Shown here one piece after another: positions 25,701-35,997 of a stretch of 64,000 nucleotides of DNA; positions within the stretch are counted from its first letter, which is position 1; each line of letters starts with the position of its first letter. Where the stretch lies: positions 29,156 through 93,155 of the forward strand of contig JTDE01021338.1 of the NCBI GenBank assembly GCA_014338405.1. Reading direction: 5' to 3'. The notes below the pieces were generated by a model, which saw only the letters and a list, made by a program, of their open reading frames with translations, was not told the origin of the DNA and did no database searches. The DNA is from Paragonimus skrjabini miyazakii (taxonomy: Eukaryota; Platyhelminthes; Trematoda; Plagiorchiida; Troglotrematidae). Made by a program: the position numbers and the translations under genes.

Positions 25701-28700
25701 AGTTAACCCATATTAAGTGGACTGATCGCTTGAGCAATGTGGCAGTTCGCCGGCGCGTATTCCGGAACGCTCGGGATGCGCGATCAATTGGTCAACTAAT
25801 TACGTTGCACAGGTTGCGATGGTTGGGTGACTTACTCCGTATGTCATCTGATCGTTTACCTTACCGGGCATTATATACTGAGGCCACCAACAGTTGGGTA
25901 AAACCACGTGTTGGTCAAGCAAAATCGTGGTCATGAAACATGGGAGACCCAGACTGCTTCATTGAGCAAAGTGGGTAGGAGTCGCCTGCCTGGATGGAGT
26001 CCTTGTGATCACTCAGACCGCTGGTTAGAGACGCTATCCGAGATGGCGGTGTGTCGCAGTCAATGGCGTACCTGTATCCACACCATTTCTAGTTCTTCTT
26101 AATCTTCTTTCAATAATTTTTAACCATAGTAACGTTTTCTTCTAGGATATTCCACGTCACTGTTGAGGTGAACGGCGGCCCGAGCCACAGTACCTTGTGG
26201 TCAGGCTCATGGCTGCTATGATGGTGATGACGCAGTTGTCTGTGGCCTGAGATGGAGCTCAAGTTTGCTGCCACGGGAGGCACTGAATTTACTACGCTGT
26301 GCACTTGTCTGCTTTCAGGTTTACTTTATTTCGACTGAACCCACTAGCTTGTTTGGTGGCTGTCCATCTAACATAGCTAATCCCGTGCTTGTGAACAGGA
26401 AACGCGTTCGCATCTTTCAACTCTCCCACTCCATGCATAACCATATTGCACATTTGTTACGTTTGCCGCTTAACAGAATGACCATAGGATAATAAAACGG
26501 TTTATTGCAACATCAACAACATGTACAGGTCCAGAGCATTCAGTCCAACGTAAAGTGATATGCAATGTGTGAATAAGCAACGTGTGTACGATTAGTTCTC
26601 ACTGTCGATAAGAGGACCAACCCAAATGGTTTTCGATCGATCGACACACACGCACATAACGCGTTTGGAATTGTCGATGACGCATCACGCGGACACATCA
26701 ACACTCGACCGTAATCGGGACTTTTGCAGTCACAGTATGCCTGATCGCCCATAGGAAGTCAAGCGGAAACGCTTGAATATGGGTAAGTAAGTTGACGTTG
26801 GCAGAATTTCCGTGGTGTCTTATACTTGATCAAGCGTGGCACGAATTAGCGGTGTGCGTCCGTCTTGGCGAGGTTTGCGAAGCTTGACAAGTGTACGTTT
26901 ATCTTCCACACCCAGTTTGACCTTCTCACAGGGATCTCTACTGCAATTTATCATCGGCTTCTTTTTGATAGAGGTTGCGTCCAACGAACCCAAGACACTG
27001 GTTACGCCTGAGCGTATTTGCGCCTTATGTTGCGAGCTGTGGAAAGGTTGCGCGATTCTGACATGCGAACAGCGCCTCATAGCATTCATGACGATTGGTG
27101 GCTGAAAATCCCCAACCCGTTGCGACACACCCCCATCGTGTTTCCTGCGTTTTCGTCCAATGTAATCTGTTAAAACGTGTTTACTGGAGATTAAGGGAGG
27201 TGTCGGGCTCCGGGTGTATGTAGACAGACGGACGTTGTTGTATCGGTGGCTCATGTTGTGAGAGTTGAGGAAGTGATTAGGCTGTTTGTTCTGGCTGTCC
27301 TCAGTCGCGTTATCCTTCGGGATGTTTCATCGATATTCTAGTGGCATCCTAGAGCTAGTGTGTGTATCTCGGATTATCAATTACAAGTTTGTTGTAAACT
27401 CGATATCGCACTTGCAGTACGTCTTCTAATGACGGAAGTCATGACCCACAACTTTGTCGCGAAGCCCCACTACCTTCAAACCTGGTCCTCAACAATCGGG
27501 TTGTTTGCACTGTGGCTCATATCTAGCAAACCTTTGGTGTGTTGTGACCGCAAAAGACGCTTGGCCTGAGAATTCGTTCATTGCGCAAACTCCCGTATAG
27601 GTCATGTCAAAAACCATACCACAAACACGTACACTCGTTTGCACGTCAGACATGCACTCACATACATCATTGTCATTCGCCTTGGTGGAACTTCTGCCGT
27701 AGCGCGTACACACTATTCCGATAGTCTCTTCTTGTCAGTCGTCTTCCTGGCATTCGGGGCTTGCTATTTTGTTCCTGAATGTCGCCTGTGGGTAATATAC
27801 TACTGGTGAGTAGTATGCTACTCACAACGAAACTGCTTGTCATACAACAGGTTGTCCCGCGTGTCAACCAAAACATTTGTAAGCAGTCCCTAGTCTGGTT
27901 CACTGGTAACGTTTCACTCCTGAATTATATGTATATAATTATATGCATATATATATATATATGTATATGTATATATATTGTAACATGCAAACCGACCGTC
28001 TACACTTTAACTGTCCGTTACACTTACGGACTAACCGTGGGGCAACGGGGAGAGACTGGGGGACAGCGTTCTTCCGAAGTAGGGGTTTCAGCAACAGTCA
28101 TGTGAAGCATGAGCCGGAGGCCCAGTAAGTCATACACACGACTTACACAAACGAAAACTAAAACGGCGTCGACAACACAGTAGCACGTCCCAATACACAA
28201 TTCAAATTCAACCTATGCGCGCTCGCTGGTTTCGACCGCACGTTACAATATATATGTGGTCTATCGTAAAGGAAGCTTCTGCAAAAGAACACAGCATCCG
28301 AGACGGAAGTGGATCTCTGCTGATTAGCCAACGCTGATGTACGGACGTTCACCGAACATTTCTGACTGATAATCTGACAAGGACCACCGTGAACTCAAGT
28401 GCAACCATTCGCAGGGTCTGTGAGAGGACCGTAAATAATCATCTGGCGAGACAATCTAAAAATATGGGGAAATTGTTTTTTAAGAAAAAGCCGAGGGCTG
28501 CTTTTCGTTCTTTCCTGTTACACTGCTCTTTGACAAGGTGTTAGTGGAACCATTTGTGAAATAGATGGCTTACGAGTACCCAGGCCTTCGGGACGAGCTA
28601 TCGGGTAGACTGAACGTCGTGAAGATCAGTTCGACCGGTCTGAGCCGATTTATTCAGTTGCCAACGATGTGTTTGTATGCGACATTCCTGACTGTTCGTC

Positions 28701-31700
28701 ACCGGAAACTGAACTGCTTTTTGAGCTTACATTACCGAAATGTAATAAAGCGTCAACTAATAAACTTCTTTACCCAGCCTTTTCAGCAATGGTTTAAGAT
28801 TTTTATATGAACTTACTATATTTCCTCGTTGCACGTGGTATGTATTAGTGTCCATTTTCACTTTCAGAAGGGTATCAAAATATCATGTGACGATCGTAGA
28901 GACGTTCTTTGTGCCTCTGTCACATCCAGGTCACTGAAAAGCCTAACAACGCGGCAGCTTCTGAAATGCAAGGCGAACTGAATAGGGAAATAATAAGCCT
29001 AGTCCCTACATGAATTTGGGGTTATTTGCCATATCCTCACCTTGCTACCCACTGGAGCCTGGAAATCTCCTTGCTTAGCCAATGGTTTTGATTATTTTGA
29101 ACCTAAGGGCCGCTTTGACTTTGTCACGTGACCTGCTTTTTGGTCTGTTTCCATCGTGAATGTTGTCTTGTTACGCTTGTCGTTTGTCCACGGTGCAGGA
29201 TGCACGTTTCTAGCCAACTTGCCCCTTTTCAGTTGACGTTTGATATGGATGCCCGATTTTTTATTTTGAAAAGAACAGCCAAATGTTCTGAGAGTCTCAA
29301 AGTGAAGCTCGTGCCGCATAACAGGCTAGCTAATGTTGAACATACGGATGACCGCTCTACTTAGTGTATATTCTGTCAGGCCGGTTACATAATTTGGCCG
29401 GTCTGTATAGTATGCATTTTACATCATCAAGGTGTAAAGTATTGCTGTTACAATGTTGTTTTGGCTTTTACCCCATCCTTGTTAGTACAGGCATGCCGCT
29501 GGAAACCGTTGATCTTTTCATCTGTCTGGATGTTGTCGTCACTTCAACACGTATTGTCGCTAACGGGTTGTCTGGGAGGAGGATGACGACACAGTGCGTT
29601 TGATAACTTCTGTCATTTGTGGCATCGCTGAAACGTTTGATTATTGGTTAAATGGTTGATGTTTAACGCTCATTCGCGTTCGATACTGTTCCTTGGATCC
29701 GATGCCTGATCGATTCCCATGGAAGGTGTATATGAGCTCTTAGTATTCGCCCTTCTCTGTCTCCGCCAGTTGATCTATACCAAGTGGGTTCATTTTGTGA
29801 CTGTCCATCGGTGCGTATGCGGAAGTTCGCGACCTGTGGCCGAGGTAATGAAAACACATCGTCTACGCTCGTAGGGTCATATATACAGCGTTTGCTTCAG
29901 CTGTTGTGAGTTAGAGCCTACCTAGCAGGTGCACATGTCGCATGGCCAGCACAAGTGTGAACTCCAAGCTAGTCGGCCTGCGGGACAAAGTGGTAGTGTG
30001 ACTCATGGGTCACTTTCAGATGTGACCCGCAGTTACCTCTCGACTTGTACTGAAGGCTAAGGTTTTCTTGTGTCTACTCTCCGGCGATGGTCCACGTTGT
30101 GCTACCCGTATAGCCCCTAGTGTCCTTGGTCGTCTGCTGTTAGCTTCCGTATGCCGAAGTTAGAGATTTGTCACTAAAAATCAAATCATCCATCACAACC
30201 GCATAAGTGCTTAATAATTTCAGGGTTTCAACTGTTCGTAGGCAGTTGTGACAGCGTAATATCACGCAATACACATTTCAACTGTCAGCTTCATTTTGCT
30301 CTCAGCTTGTCGCCACCGTGGACGGTGCTCTCTTGAAGCAAAATAGCAAAGTTTTGACCGTTTCTAACCCCGATCTTACTGCAAGTACCATGGGTCTTGT
30401 GGGTCGATCCTCAATGCTACCTCTGAAGTCATACACAGAACTTGCTAATCGTAGTGCTGACGATACTCTTATCACTGGAAAACTGGCATCAGAAGCAAGT
30501 GTCATGGCAACAAGGCTAAAGAAAGAATAGACTAATGAGGAAAAGAGTGGAGTGCGGAATAGGATAGCATAATCTAATCATAAGCGCTGAAACTGATGCT
30601 AATGCACATGAAATTTGATAAGTGTTGATAAGTTTACCCGCACACAAGAATCGAGTGTGCTACACAGAAGAGCACAAGAAAAACTTTGTATCTATTTAAT
30701 CAGCTCATTGAAGAAATCAGACTAGTAGGTTATACTAAATCCTGGATAATTTTCGGTTAAGTTTACCCTGGTAATCTTCCTACTGATTACACTTGAACTT
30801 TTAAGGTTAAAGTATTGTCCGATTTGGTATATGCCTCGACAAAAATCACTTGATAACAGTAGTGGAACAATTACGTATAGTTTATAAAGTTGTGTGGTTC
30901 ACTCTTTCATCTTTGTCGACGTGATCTGAAACCATATTTAGGTTGGTCTGTAAAATTTTGCTAATAAGTTAAGAGTTTAGCAAACGTTTGTAAATTTCGA
31001 ACTGATTTTAGCTCGCAGTTCTTACAGTTGTCATCAAATGACCAGTTAACGTGAGATAAAATAGCACCTAGGTATTTTACAAATTGGCACCTTAGGGTTA
31101 TCTCATGAATCATGGAAAGCTGACCATGATCGGCATAAAATTACGTGATAAAATTGGCTTTCGCGAAAGAGTACAAAACATTTGACACTTATAAAGGTCA
31201 AGTGTAGAAGAATAGCGGACAGACCAATCCTGTAAGTTTTCACTGCAAAAGCGAAACGGAGCTGTAGCTGAGATGCAAGCCTTCTGCTACTCTGTCCTCA
31301 GCATACTTGTGAATGAATCCGTTAATGGACTAATCATTCACGTTGAAATAAAAAGAAAACGAGCAAGGTTTGCGTTTAGCAGAACACTCAACTTAAGCTG
31401 TACGGTAGAAAAAATTCGTCCATTCAAACGAGTTAAACTGTTGTATTAGTAGAGTATTTATGCGTTCAGTGCCATTATCTTGTCAGGGTGTTACTGTAAT
31501 CCAAGATGCATAACCTTACGGTTTTACACTTTTTGTTCAGAGAAACTAGACCTGTGAATGCTAAGCAAACTTAATGAAAAATCGATTTTGCGAACAGTTG
31601 TTTTCGGACGTTCTCGTGATTTGTATTACAAAAAATGTACGCGATTTGTACTTGAGCAAAACAGGTCACGAGCTAGTAAACGTCTCACAGGATGAGGCGG

Positions 31701-34486
31701 ATCGCAGTCTACTTTAGGGAAATGGCGGTGTTGATGTATGCAAAGATGGCCCATGCTTGACATGAGTTCAAGTAGTTTGTAGTAGATGGTCTTTGGAAAT
31801 GAGTCGTCTGTATGAACGGCTGCGCACTCAGACAAATCATCGAGTCTGATAGCGATGTTGGTAACGGTTGCATTCTGGCTGGTCTGGTGTAGGCTTGACA
31901 GACCTTGTAAGTGATTCGTAGGGTTTCGTCTAGTTTTGTTCGAATTTGAATAATATGGGGACGGATTACGTCTAAAAAGGGGTGTATCGAATTATTAGGA
32001 GGCCATTTTGGCTGGTGTTCACGAATCCTTTTTGATGATTGTTTTGTATCTATCCCGACGTAACCTGCTTCACAACAGATAGGTTAGAAACATTACAATA
32101 AACCCCGGCTAATTTATCCTAAGGTGCGACACAATTGCCTGGCATATACTGAGTGATACGTCTTTTCGTTGAGTTGGCACTCAGTTATCTACGGAAATCC
32201 GCAGCTGCTCATCTCTTGATTAAACTTATATTTATGTGACTAAGATCAATATGAACAGCGATCATTCAGCAGACAGAACTGGACTCCACTATCCGAACGA
32301 CCCTGAACCCCATGCTGGATTGCAAATTGTCATCTGTGGATCTTCCGGGGTGTTTATTTTCGAATACGATTTATTTTTCACTAAGCAGTTTCTATTGTGA
32401 AAATCTTTATGCCTTCTTTACCAAGCAACGGACAACATCTCTTTGTATTTCAGACCAGCCAGACTGTGAACATGCGCGTTTTGACCGATCCTAGTCCTTT
32501 TTTCGGTAGGGTGACATTTGAATTGAACCGTCCGAGCGCCGAAGCCACGTTATGTCCAGAAACTCTAGATAGTTATCGTCTATCACTTCAATTGTGGACT
32601 TTATTTTAAAATATGTACGATTGAACTAAGTCGTTATGACCTGCGAATCACCAGTGTTTACAGTCAGGGCGGTTGTGCAATATCTAGATAACGCCCGTAT
32701 AATTTGCAGTCAGTGACGGGGTTTAGTGACCGGCCACGAAACTATCTGCGACCGATGGGGTTAAGGATAAACTTGCTGCCACTCCACCTTTTTATCTACA
32801 GATTTTGCATTTGAGCATTGATGGTGCAAAACTATGGTAAGTGTTACGGTCTTCTCCAGTAATGCCGGTGACATTTTGATGTAAGTATGGGGGCAATCAA
32901 ATTTCCCCTTCGTGATAAGTGAACAGAGAAGTCACATCCAGGGTAATGGCGACTCCTGACAGTCGAAGATGTCTTGTATGTTGAATAGATTCAGTCCTGG
33001 TTTGATTGATCTCCATATCTAGAGTGTTAAGAGTGGAGCGTGACGGGCCGTATGCAAATTGAAGTCTCCCTAGGTTTAGTCCTAGATATCGTGCCATCCA
33101 ATACCACTTTATCGAATATGTTCAGGGCTACGAATGTGCAAAAGACCGGCCGGCCTCTGGAATTGTTTTTACTGGAGATTGAGGCAACGTTGACAATTCT
33201 CTGGCTATCAGGAATTTAACCGATGGAATTGCGGTCGCTAGACGAACAAGCGAGANNNNNNNNNNNNNNNNNNNNNNNNNNNNNNNNNNNNNNNNNNNNN
33301 NNNNNNNNNNNNNNNNNNNNNNNNNNNNNNNNNNNNNNNNNNNNNNNNNNNNNNNAAATTCTTTATAAGAAAAGCAGAATCACAATCAACAAGACGGCTG
33401 TTGGCACGCTCTCGAATGCGAAAGGTATCATGTACACGATTCTCCTTACCACCTATTTCATTGATCATGATCTTCTTAACACATGGCAGGTGACACCTAC
33501 ACAATCTACTCAACAAAACAATTACTTTGTTACGTTGTCGATATCCGACTATCCCATCATTACGCATACCAAACCAAGCTTAACGTCGATCACTCAGCTT
33601 ATTGATTGGCGCCTATTTTACACAGTGACACTTTCTTCAGTAGCACATTCGGTTTGTGTAATCGGCATTTGTTCGCTGTCAATGTGGGTTTCATAATTAC
33701 AACTCGACCTGTACCACCTCATAATGATAGTCACTTGTAGGCAAATGAAACGAACACTATTAGAACATCTAAATCTCAACCGATGTTGAACTCTTAGCAC
33801 TATCTGTTGCTACAAACGCTTTCTCAAATTGTATAGCACAGCTAGCAATAGCATGGTCCTGTTGCCGACTTCAGTGTTTCCGTTCTACCTAGTCAGCAAC
33901 ACTTCCTATCAGATCAAAGTGGCCTGTTTCGCTGAATCTCACACCCATGGCATAATTACTCTGCCTTTGCTCACTGTAGCATTTTTGATTGAGCTGTTCC
34001 AGTTCTCCTGCGAAGATGTGTAAGGGCTGTCTACTTTAACAATATCAGTTTTGACAGCGTATCTAGCGCCTACAATCCATTCCACCATCAAATTTGACAC
34101 TGGTCGACAAACGTGATGTGTCATACTTGCTAGGCAAACGAGTTATCTAACACAGTTTCAGCTACTTTAGTTCAGCATTTCGTTTCACGTTGTAATAACG
34201 GTGACAGATGCGAATACTGGTTTCCCCTCCAGCGTTTATTCTCCTTTTCTCAATTTATCCACAGCTACACTGTGATCCACGTGATTTGGACAAATTACGT
34301 CAAAGCCTTGAGCAAATCTATGGTATCCGCCCTGTGTCGGTCGAGGATTCTTATATACCAAAATCCTATGTCCTTGTGCCACCTGCCGCGTTCGCTAATC
34401 TAAACGAGATGTATGGCAAAATTCGTGATCAACACGACTATGTGGACCGCATATTCGACAACGTGACCGTTCAACGCGACGAGTGA
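19521..34486 (+). CDS. TACO1: TACO1/YebC-family mitochondrial translational activator, 4 exons
   Basis: Exons are 19521-19758, 19790-20027, 20062-20245 and 34265-34486; the three introns are 31, 34 and 14,019 bp, all GT...AG. The joined frame is 882 nt, 293 residues, close to human TACO1. Residues 1-44 are rich in basic and hydroxylated residues and have few acidic ones, as in a mitochondrial presequence. The YebC start signature follows (GHSHWQNVRH, 45-54), then the first helical domain (DPKLNSHL, 87-93; VPLSTLERAL, 105-114). Next come the middle alpha/beta domain (ATLDDATNLGIEVGA, 191-205) and the last domain (LHCDPRDLDKLRQSL, then SYIPKSYVLV and DYVDRIFDN). In animals TACO1 supports translation of mitochondrial COX1 mRNA; here that role is inferred from the family. 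The ATG at 19521 is chosen because it is the only in-frame ATG before the presequence-like segment. Phases 1, 2 and 0 agree at the junctions. Confidence 0.9.
19790..20027 (+). CDS. TACO1: TACO1 exon 2
   Basis: Encodes AGNGLRDPKLNSHL, SVPLSTLERALK and QGGLFILIESCA, the first domain and start of the second. The 31-bp intron before it (19759-19789) ends in tttctag. Without removing that intron the frame would stop at TAA, 19794-19796. The exon ends with two bases of a Gly codon. Confidence 0.88.
20062..20245 (+). CDS. TACO1: TACO1 exon 3
   Basis: Follows a 34-bp intron (20028-20061) that ends in ttcccccag-like sequence. It encodes the end of the second domain, with DHVGLITF and DDATNLGIEVGASEVEQ matching the conserved YebC segment. 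It ends in phase 0 at AAG before GTAATT, a good donor site. Confidence 0.87.
21236..22864 (-). mobile_element. CR1-like LINE, reverse transcriptase to 3' end, degenerate
   Basis: Reading down the - strand, the order is as in a LINE reverse transcriptase. GLDSLPPFLFKSC (domain 0/1 region) lies near 22560, GVPQGSILG at about 22075-22050, MYADDTKVW with the catalytic YADD at about 21988-21965, and LLQRDLASAIG just after it. The C-terminal signature QLEHRNLFSLAYRLLRRD lies near 21500. Frameshifts and stops split it into at least three frames, so it is inactive. It is 5' truncated and lies head to tail with a second copy on its upstream side. Assignment to CR1 rather than a related clade rests on motif memory. 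Confidence 0.8.
22880..24120 (-). mobile_element. Second CR1-like LINE copy, reverse transcriptase, degenerate
   Basis: The - strand encodes WKHGITSAIYKAGDKT and INFRPIAPLSSISEV (reverse transcriptase domains 1-2, near 24040-23930), then EFRNGHSCMTNLL and FEKAFGKVDL (motif A region). VDTEDLQRDLDILH (after YADD) and MSPERFQPIHSDTF with KDVTALENI (C-terminal region) follow. The order matches one element reading from 24120 down to about 22880. The segment that should hold YADD is poorly preserved and the frame is broken repeatedly. It repeats parts of the neighbouring copy, so the two are separate insertions in the same orientation. Confidence 0.75.
24121..25660. other. No clear gene; probable further LINE decay
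   Basis: Upstream of the second CR1-like copy the - strand has only broken frames. It may contain the missing 5' part of that LINE, but no endonuclease motif could be recognised. Confidence 0.3.
25665..26270 (+). mobile_element. RTE-like LINE, 3' end
   Basis: The + strand encodes the C-terminal tail of a fluke LINE: HIKWTDRLSNVAVRRRVF, then RLRWLGDLLRMSSDRLPYRA, and after a frameshift GRSRLPGWSP and CRSQWRTCIHT. The 3' untranslated part (about 26120-26265) matches the element on - at 60530-61105, sharing ccacagtacctt and catggctg.tatgatggtgat. The copy is 5' truncated to the last 150 or so codons. The clade is inferred from general resemblance. Confidence 0.8.
26820..27254 (-). other. Unexplained 144-codon open frame
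   Basis: An open frame of 144 codons, long for this non-coding region. The protein is basic, with Lys/Arg-rich ends (GRKRRKHDGG and VEDKRTLVKLRKPRQDGR), and has no motif I know. The opposite strand is also open for 89 codons across the same bases (26836-27105), so coding on either strand is uncertain. It lies inside the large TACO1 intron near LINE debris and may be part of an unrecognised repeat. Confidence 0.25.
27540..27775 (-). repeat. Dispersed repeat also present at 57.38-57.60 kb
   Basis: On -, the stretch matches the one at 57380-57600. Both have a ggaagacga or gaagacga segment, then (t)gtgtacgcgctac or ttgtacgcactat, ccaaggcgaatga or ccaagacgaatga, and an end ccaagcgtcttttgcggtcaca or ccaagcatctcttgcggccaca. 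Identity looks like about 70-75 percent by eye. The 57-kb copy has AATAAA just before the shared end, so both may be the end of a retroelement, for example an LTR. Confidence 0.55.
27925..27982. repeat. TA/TATG-rich microsatellite
   Basis: A tract of alternating purine and pyrimidine, mostly TA with interspersed TATG and TGTA units, is visible directly. Confidence 0.9.
30302..30530 (+). other. Unexplained open frame with acceptor-like start
   Basis: The frame reads about 75 codons from a good acceptor-like sequence (cattttgctctcag) to TAG at 30528-30530. The composition is protein-like, with many Ser, Thr and Leu and a basic end (ATRLKKE). It is not part of TACO1: exon 3 joins exon 4 in phase with conserved sequence, and nothing of this kind lies between them in the family. 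It could be a terminal exon of a nested gene, a processed pseudogene or chance. Confidence 0.25.
32880..33230 (-). mobile_element. LINE reverse transcriptase fragment
   Basis: The - strand encodes LQFAYGPSRST, like the Q(F/Y)(G/A)(F/Y)RxxRST motif of LINE reverse transcriptases, then VAITLDVTSLFT, like the motif A strand (LDVxxAF). A decayed segment resembling the (L)xxxxKVxE region precedes it. The catalytic Asp of motif A is present (TLDV). The rest of the domain was not found. It lies next to a 100-base gap. Confidence 0.45.
33256..33355. other. Assembly gap (100 N)
   Basis: Exactly 100 N inside the third TACO1 intron, beside the LINE fragment. Confidence 0.95.
34265..34486 (+). CDS. TACO1: TACO1 exon 4 (C-terminal domain)
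   Basis: The acceptor is atttatccacag. The exon encodes the last YebC domain: CDPRDLDKLRQSL aligns with the segment that starts CDxxxL in animal TACO1. It ends with DRIFDNVTVQ near the stop, as in the family (VYDN). It enters in phase 0, as exon 3 requires. Read alone from 34208 it looks like a small secreted protein, because the intron end happens to encode a hydrophobic stretch; that reading is rejected. Confidence 0.87.
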   Translation, partial: LHCDPRDLDKLRQSLEQIYGIRPVSVEDSYIPKSYVLVPPAAFANLNEMYGKIRDQHDYVDRIFDNVTVQRDE

Positions 34487-34566
34487 CATCAGTTCCTTCG
34501 AACATGCTTCAACCATAGTTTAGTGTACATATTTGTGATGCTTTGATAACCAGATTGATTTTGTTC

Positions 34567-34572
34567 AATAAA
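34567..34572 (+). terminator. Polyadenylation signal of TACO1
   Basis: A canonical AATAAA lies 81 bp after the TACO1 stop codon. It is a plausible 3' end signal. Confidence 0.6.
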
Positions 34573-35784
34573 TATATTTCTTCAGTGGCTGACTGTTTTC
34601 AGAAAAATCATTTTCTCCACAGTGGGATTACTAGAGCGTCATACTGAGCAGACACGCTTGCTTCTTGTGCTTCACTGTCAGATCAGCTGTAGAAGGATCT
34701 GATCAACTGTTGTTAGGTCAAAGGCATCACTGAGTTTGCTTCTTCGTAAAGTCAGTCGCGAGCTCCAGTGGTAAAATCAAATACACAATCAGTTTTCCGG
34801 AAATCGCGCTACTGCATCTCTGTTTACAATTTTACGTCGAATTATGTTAGACACAAAATGGTATGAAGATGCATTACACCTTTAGAAATACAGCAATGAA
34901 AATATCTAGCCAAAAGTATGCTACCCCAAACCGGAAACAAAAGCACCATGTTGAAATTAGTGTGTAATAAACTATTGCATGTTTGAAAAAGACAGGCACT
35001 GAAATAGAACCACGTAGAGATTGACGTGCACTTTAATACGAAAGACAAATTCAACAGGGTCACCACACGTAGGGTTTACAGGTTCCATCCATGTTTAACA
35101 TGGTCGAGGAATGGCAGACCAGGAGGGGAGGTTGCGAATGGGAAGTACTTGAGCGTAGCTACCGGCACCGCGAAGTTTGACTAGAACCTGCGAGTGATTG
35201 ACCGGAATAAAATGTGAGACAAAAATGCAGACTTCTTGTTTACACACAGGTAAAACCAAAAAGTAAACATCCATAGATCATTACGTCATGAACCTCCTCA
35301 ACACACTCTTCAGGTGATGGTTATGCATGATTCTCAATCCAATTCGCCTGACTGTACGACGAAAAGCAGTTGATTATTATCAGCATTCCTGTCTAACGGT
35401 CATCATTAGTAATAATAGGACAGGCAAAACCGACGTTTTGCTATCAAACAGCCAGGTAACTGTCAGATGTCCGCTCAGTGGAATATAACAGTCTAGTCGT
35501 TCTTTGCAATCAACTATTTTAGCCACAATGTTTTGTATGCAAAGGTGTATTATCTTATACTTCTTGCGTAGCACTGAGCAGTACGACGGTTCATCGTAGA
35601 GTTGAATAATTCATTAGTTAATACATTGCTCTAATATCAATCACAAGTAGTTGAATTAATGCTCGTTTTAGTCGCTAGCTATCTATGGACATTACATCAA
35701 ATGCTGACCAATCAACGTCGTACCTGAGTCGCTAGAGGATCCCTTACTTTTGTAGTTTACAGACGACCTTGAGAACTATCGTTT
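34573..35784. other. Intergenic, between convergent genes
   Basis: Only short frames are seen. This begins the spacer between the 3' ends of TACO1 (+) and the RALBP1-like gene (-). Confidence 0.5.
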
Positions 35785-35997
35785 ACAGAATTTCAAAACT
35801 AAACATCCACACTTGATCGCAGCCTTCGCATTCATATAAGCCTTTCGGCTAGCCCATTTCGAAATGAAGCACTAGGCTGGAAGTTCGCTGTTATTAGGAC
35901 TCATCAATAGTGCATATCCTTGTCCGAATCGAATTTTGCAGTCTGACCCTTGTGCTTGTGAAACTAGCGTGTTAACCATAACGCCAGTAACCTCAAG
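35785..35997 (-). repeat. tRNA-derived SINE, divergent copy
   Basis: Matches the copy at 10265-10508 in order and orientation: aacatcc.cac.attgatcgcag near 35807, agcactag.ct near 35867, catatccttgtc near 35917 and gtgttaacca......cagtaacctca near 35970-35995. It is more diverged than the 10-kb and 59-kb copies, and box B is degraded. Confidence 0.65.

Larger units (their letters stand above)
20246..34264 (+). other. 14-kb third intron of TACO1
   Basis: Bounded by AAG|GTAATT and ATCCACAG|CTA with matching phase 0. It holds LINE copies on both strands (21.2-24.1, 25.7-26.3 and 32.9-33.2 kb), a repeat also seen at 57.4 kb, a TA microsatellite, two unexplained open frames (26820-27254 and 30302-30530) and a 100-base gap. 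Stretches at 20.3-21.2, 24.2-25.6, 28.0-30.3 and 30.6-32.8 kb show nothing I can identify. Confidence 0.8.

Noticed and set aside
28863..28971. Candidate TACO1 exon after a ttcactttcag acceptor
   Set aside because: It gave a loosely similar ISCDD segment in phase 0 but ran into a stop with no donor. Exon 4 at 34265 matches the family far better.
34208..34486. Small secreted protein with a signal peptide
   Set aside because: The hydrophobic start is intron sequence just before the acceptor at 34264. The rest is the conserved last domain of TACO1 and joins exon 3 in phase.
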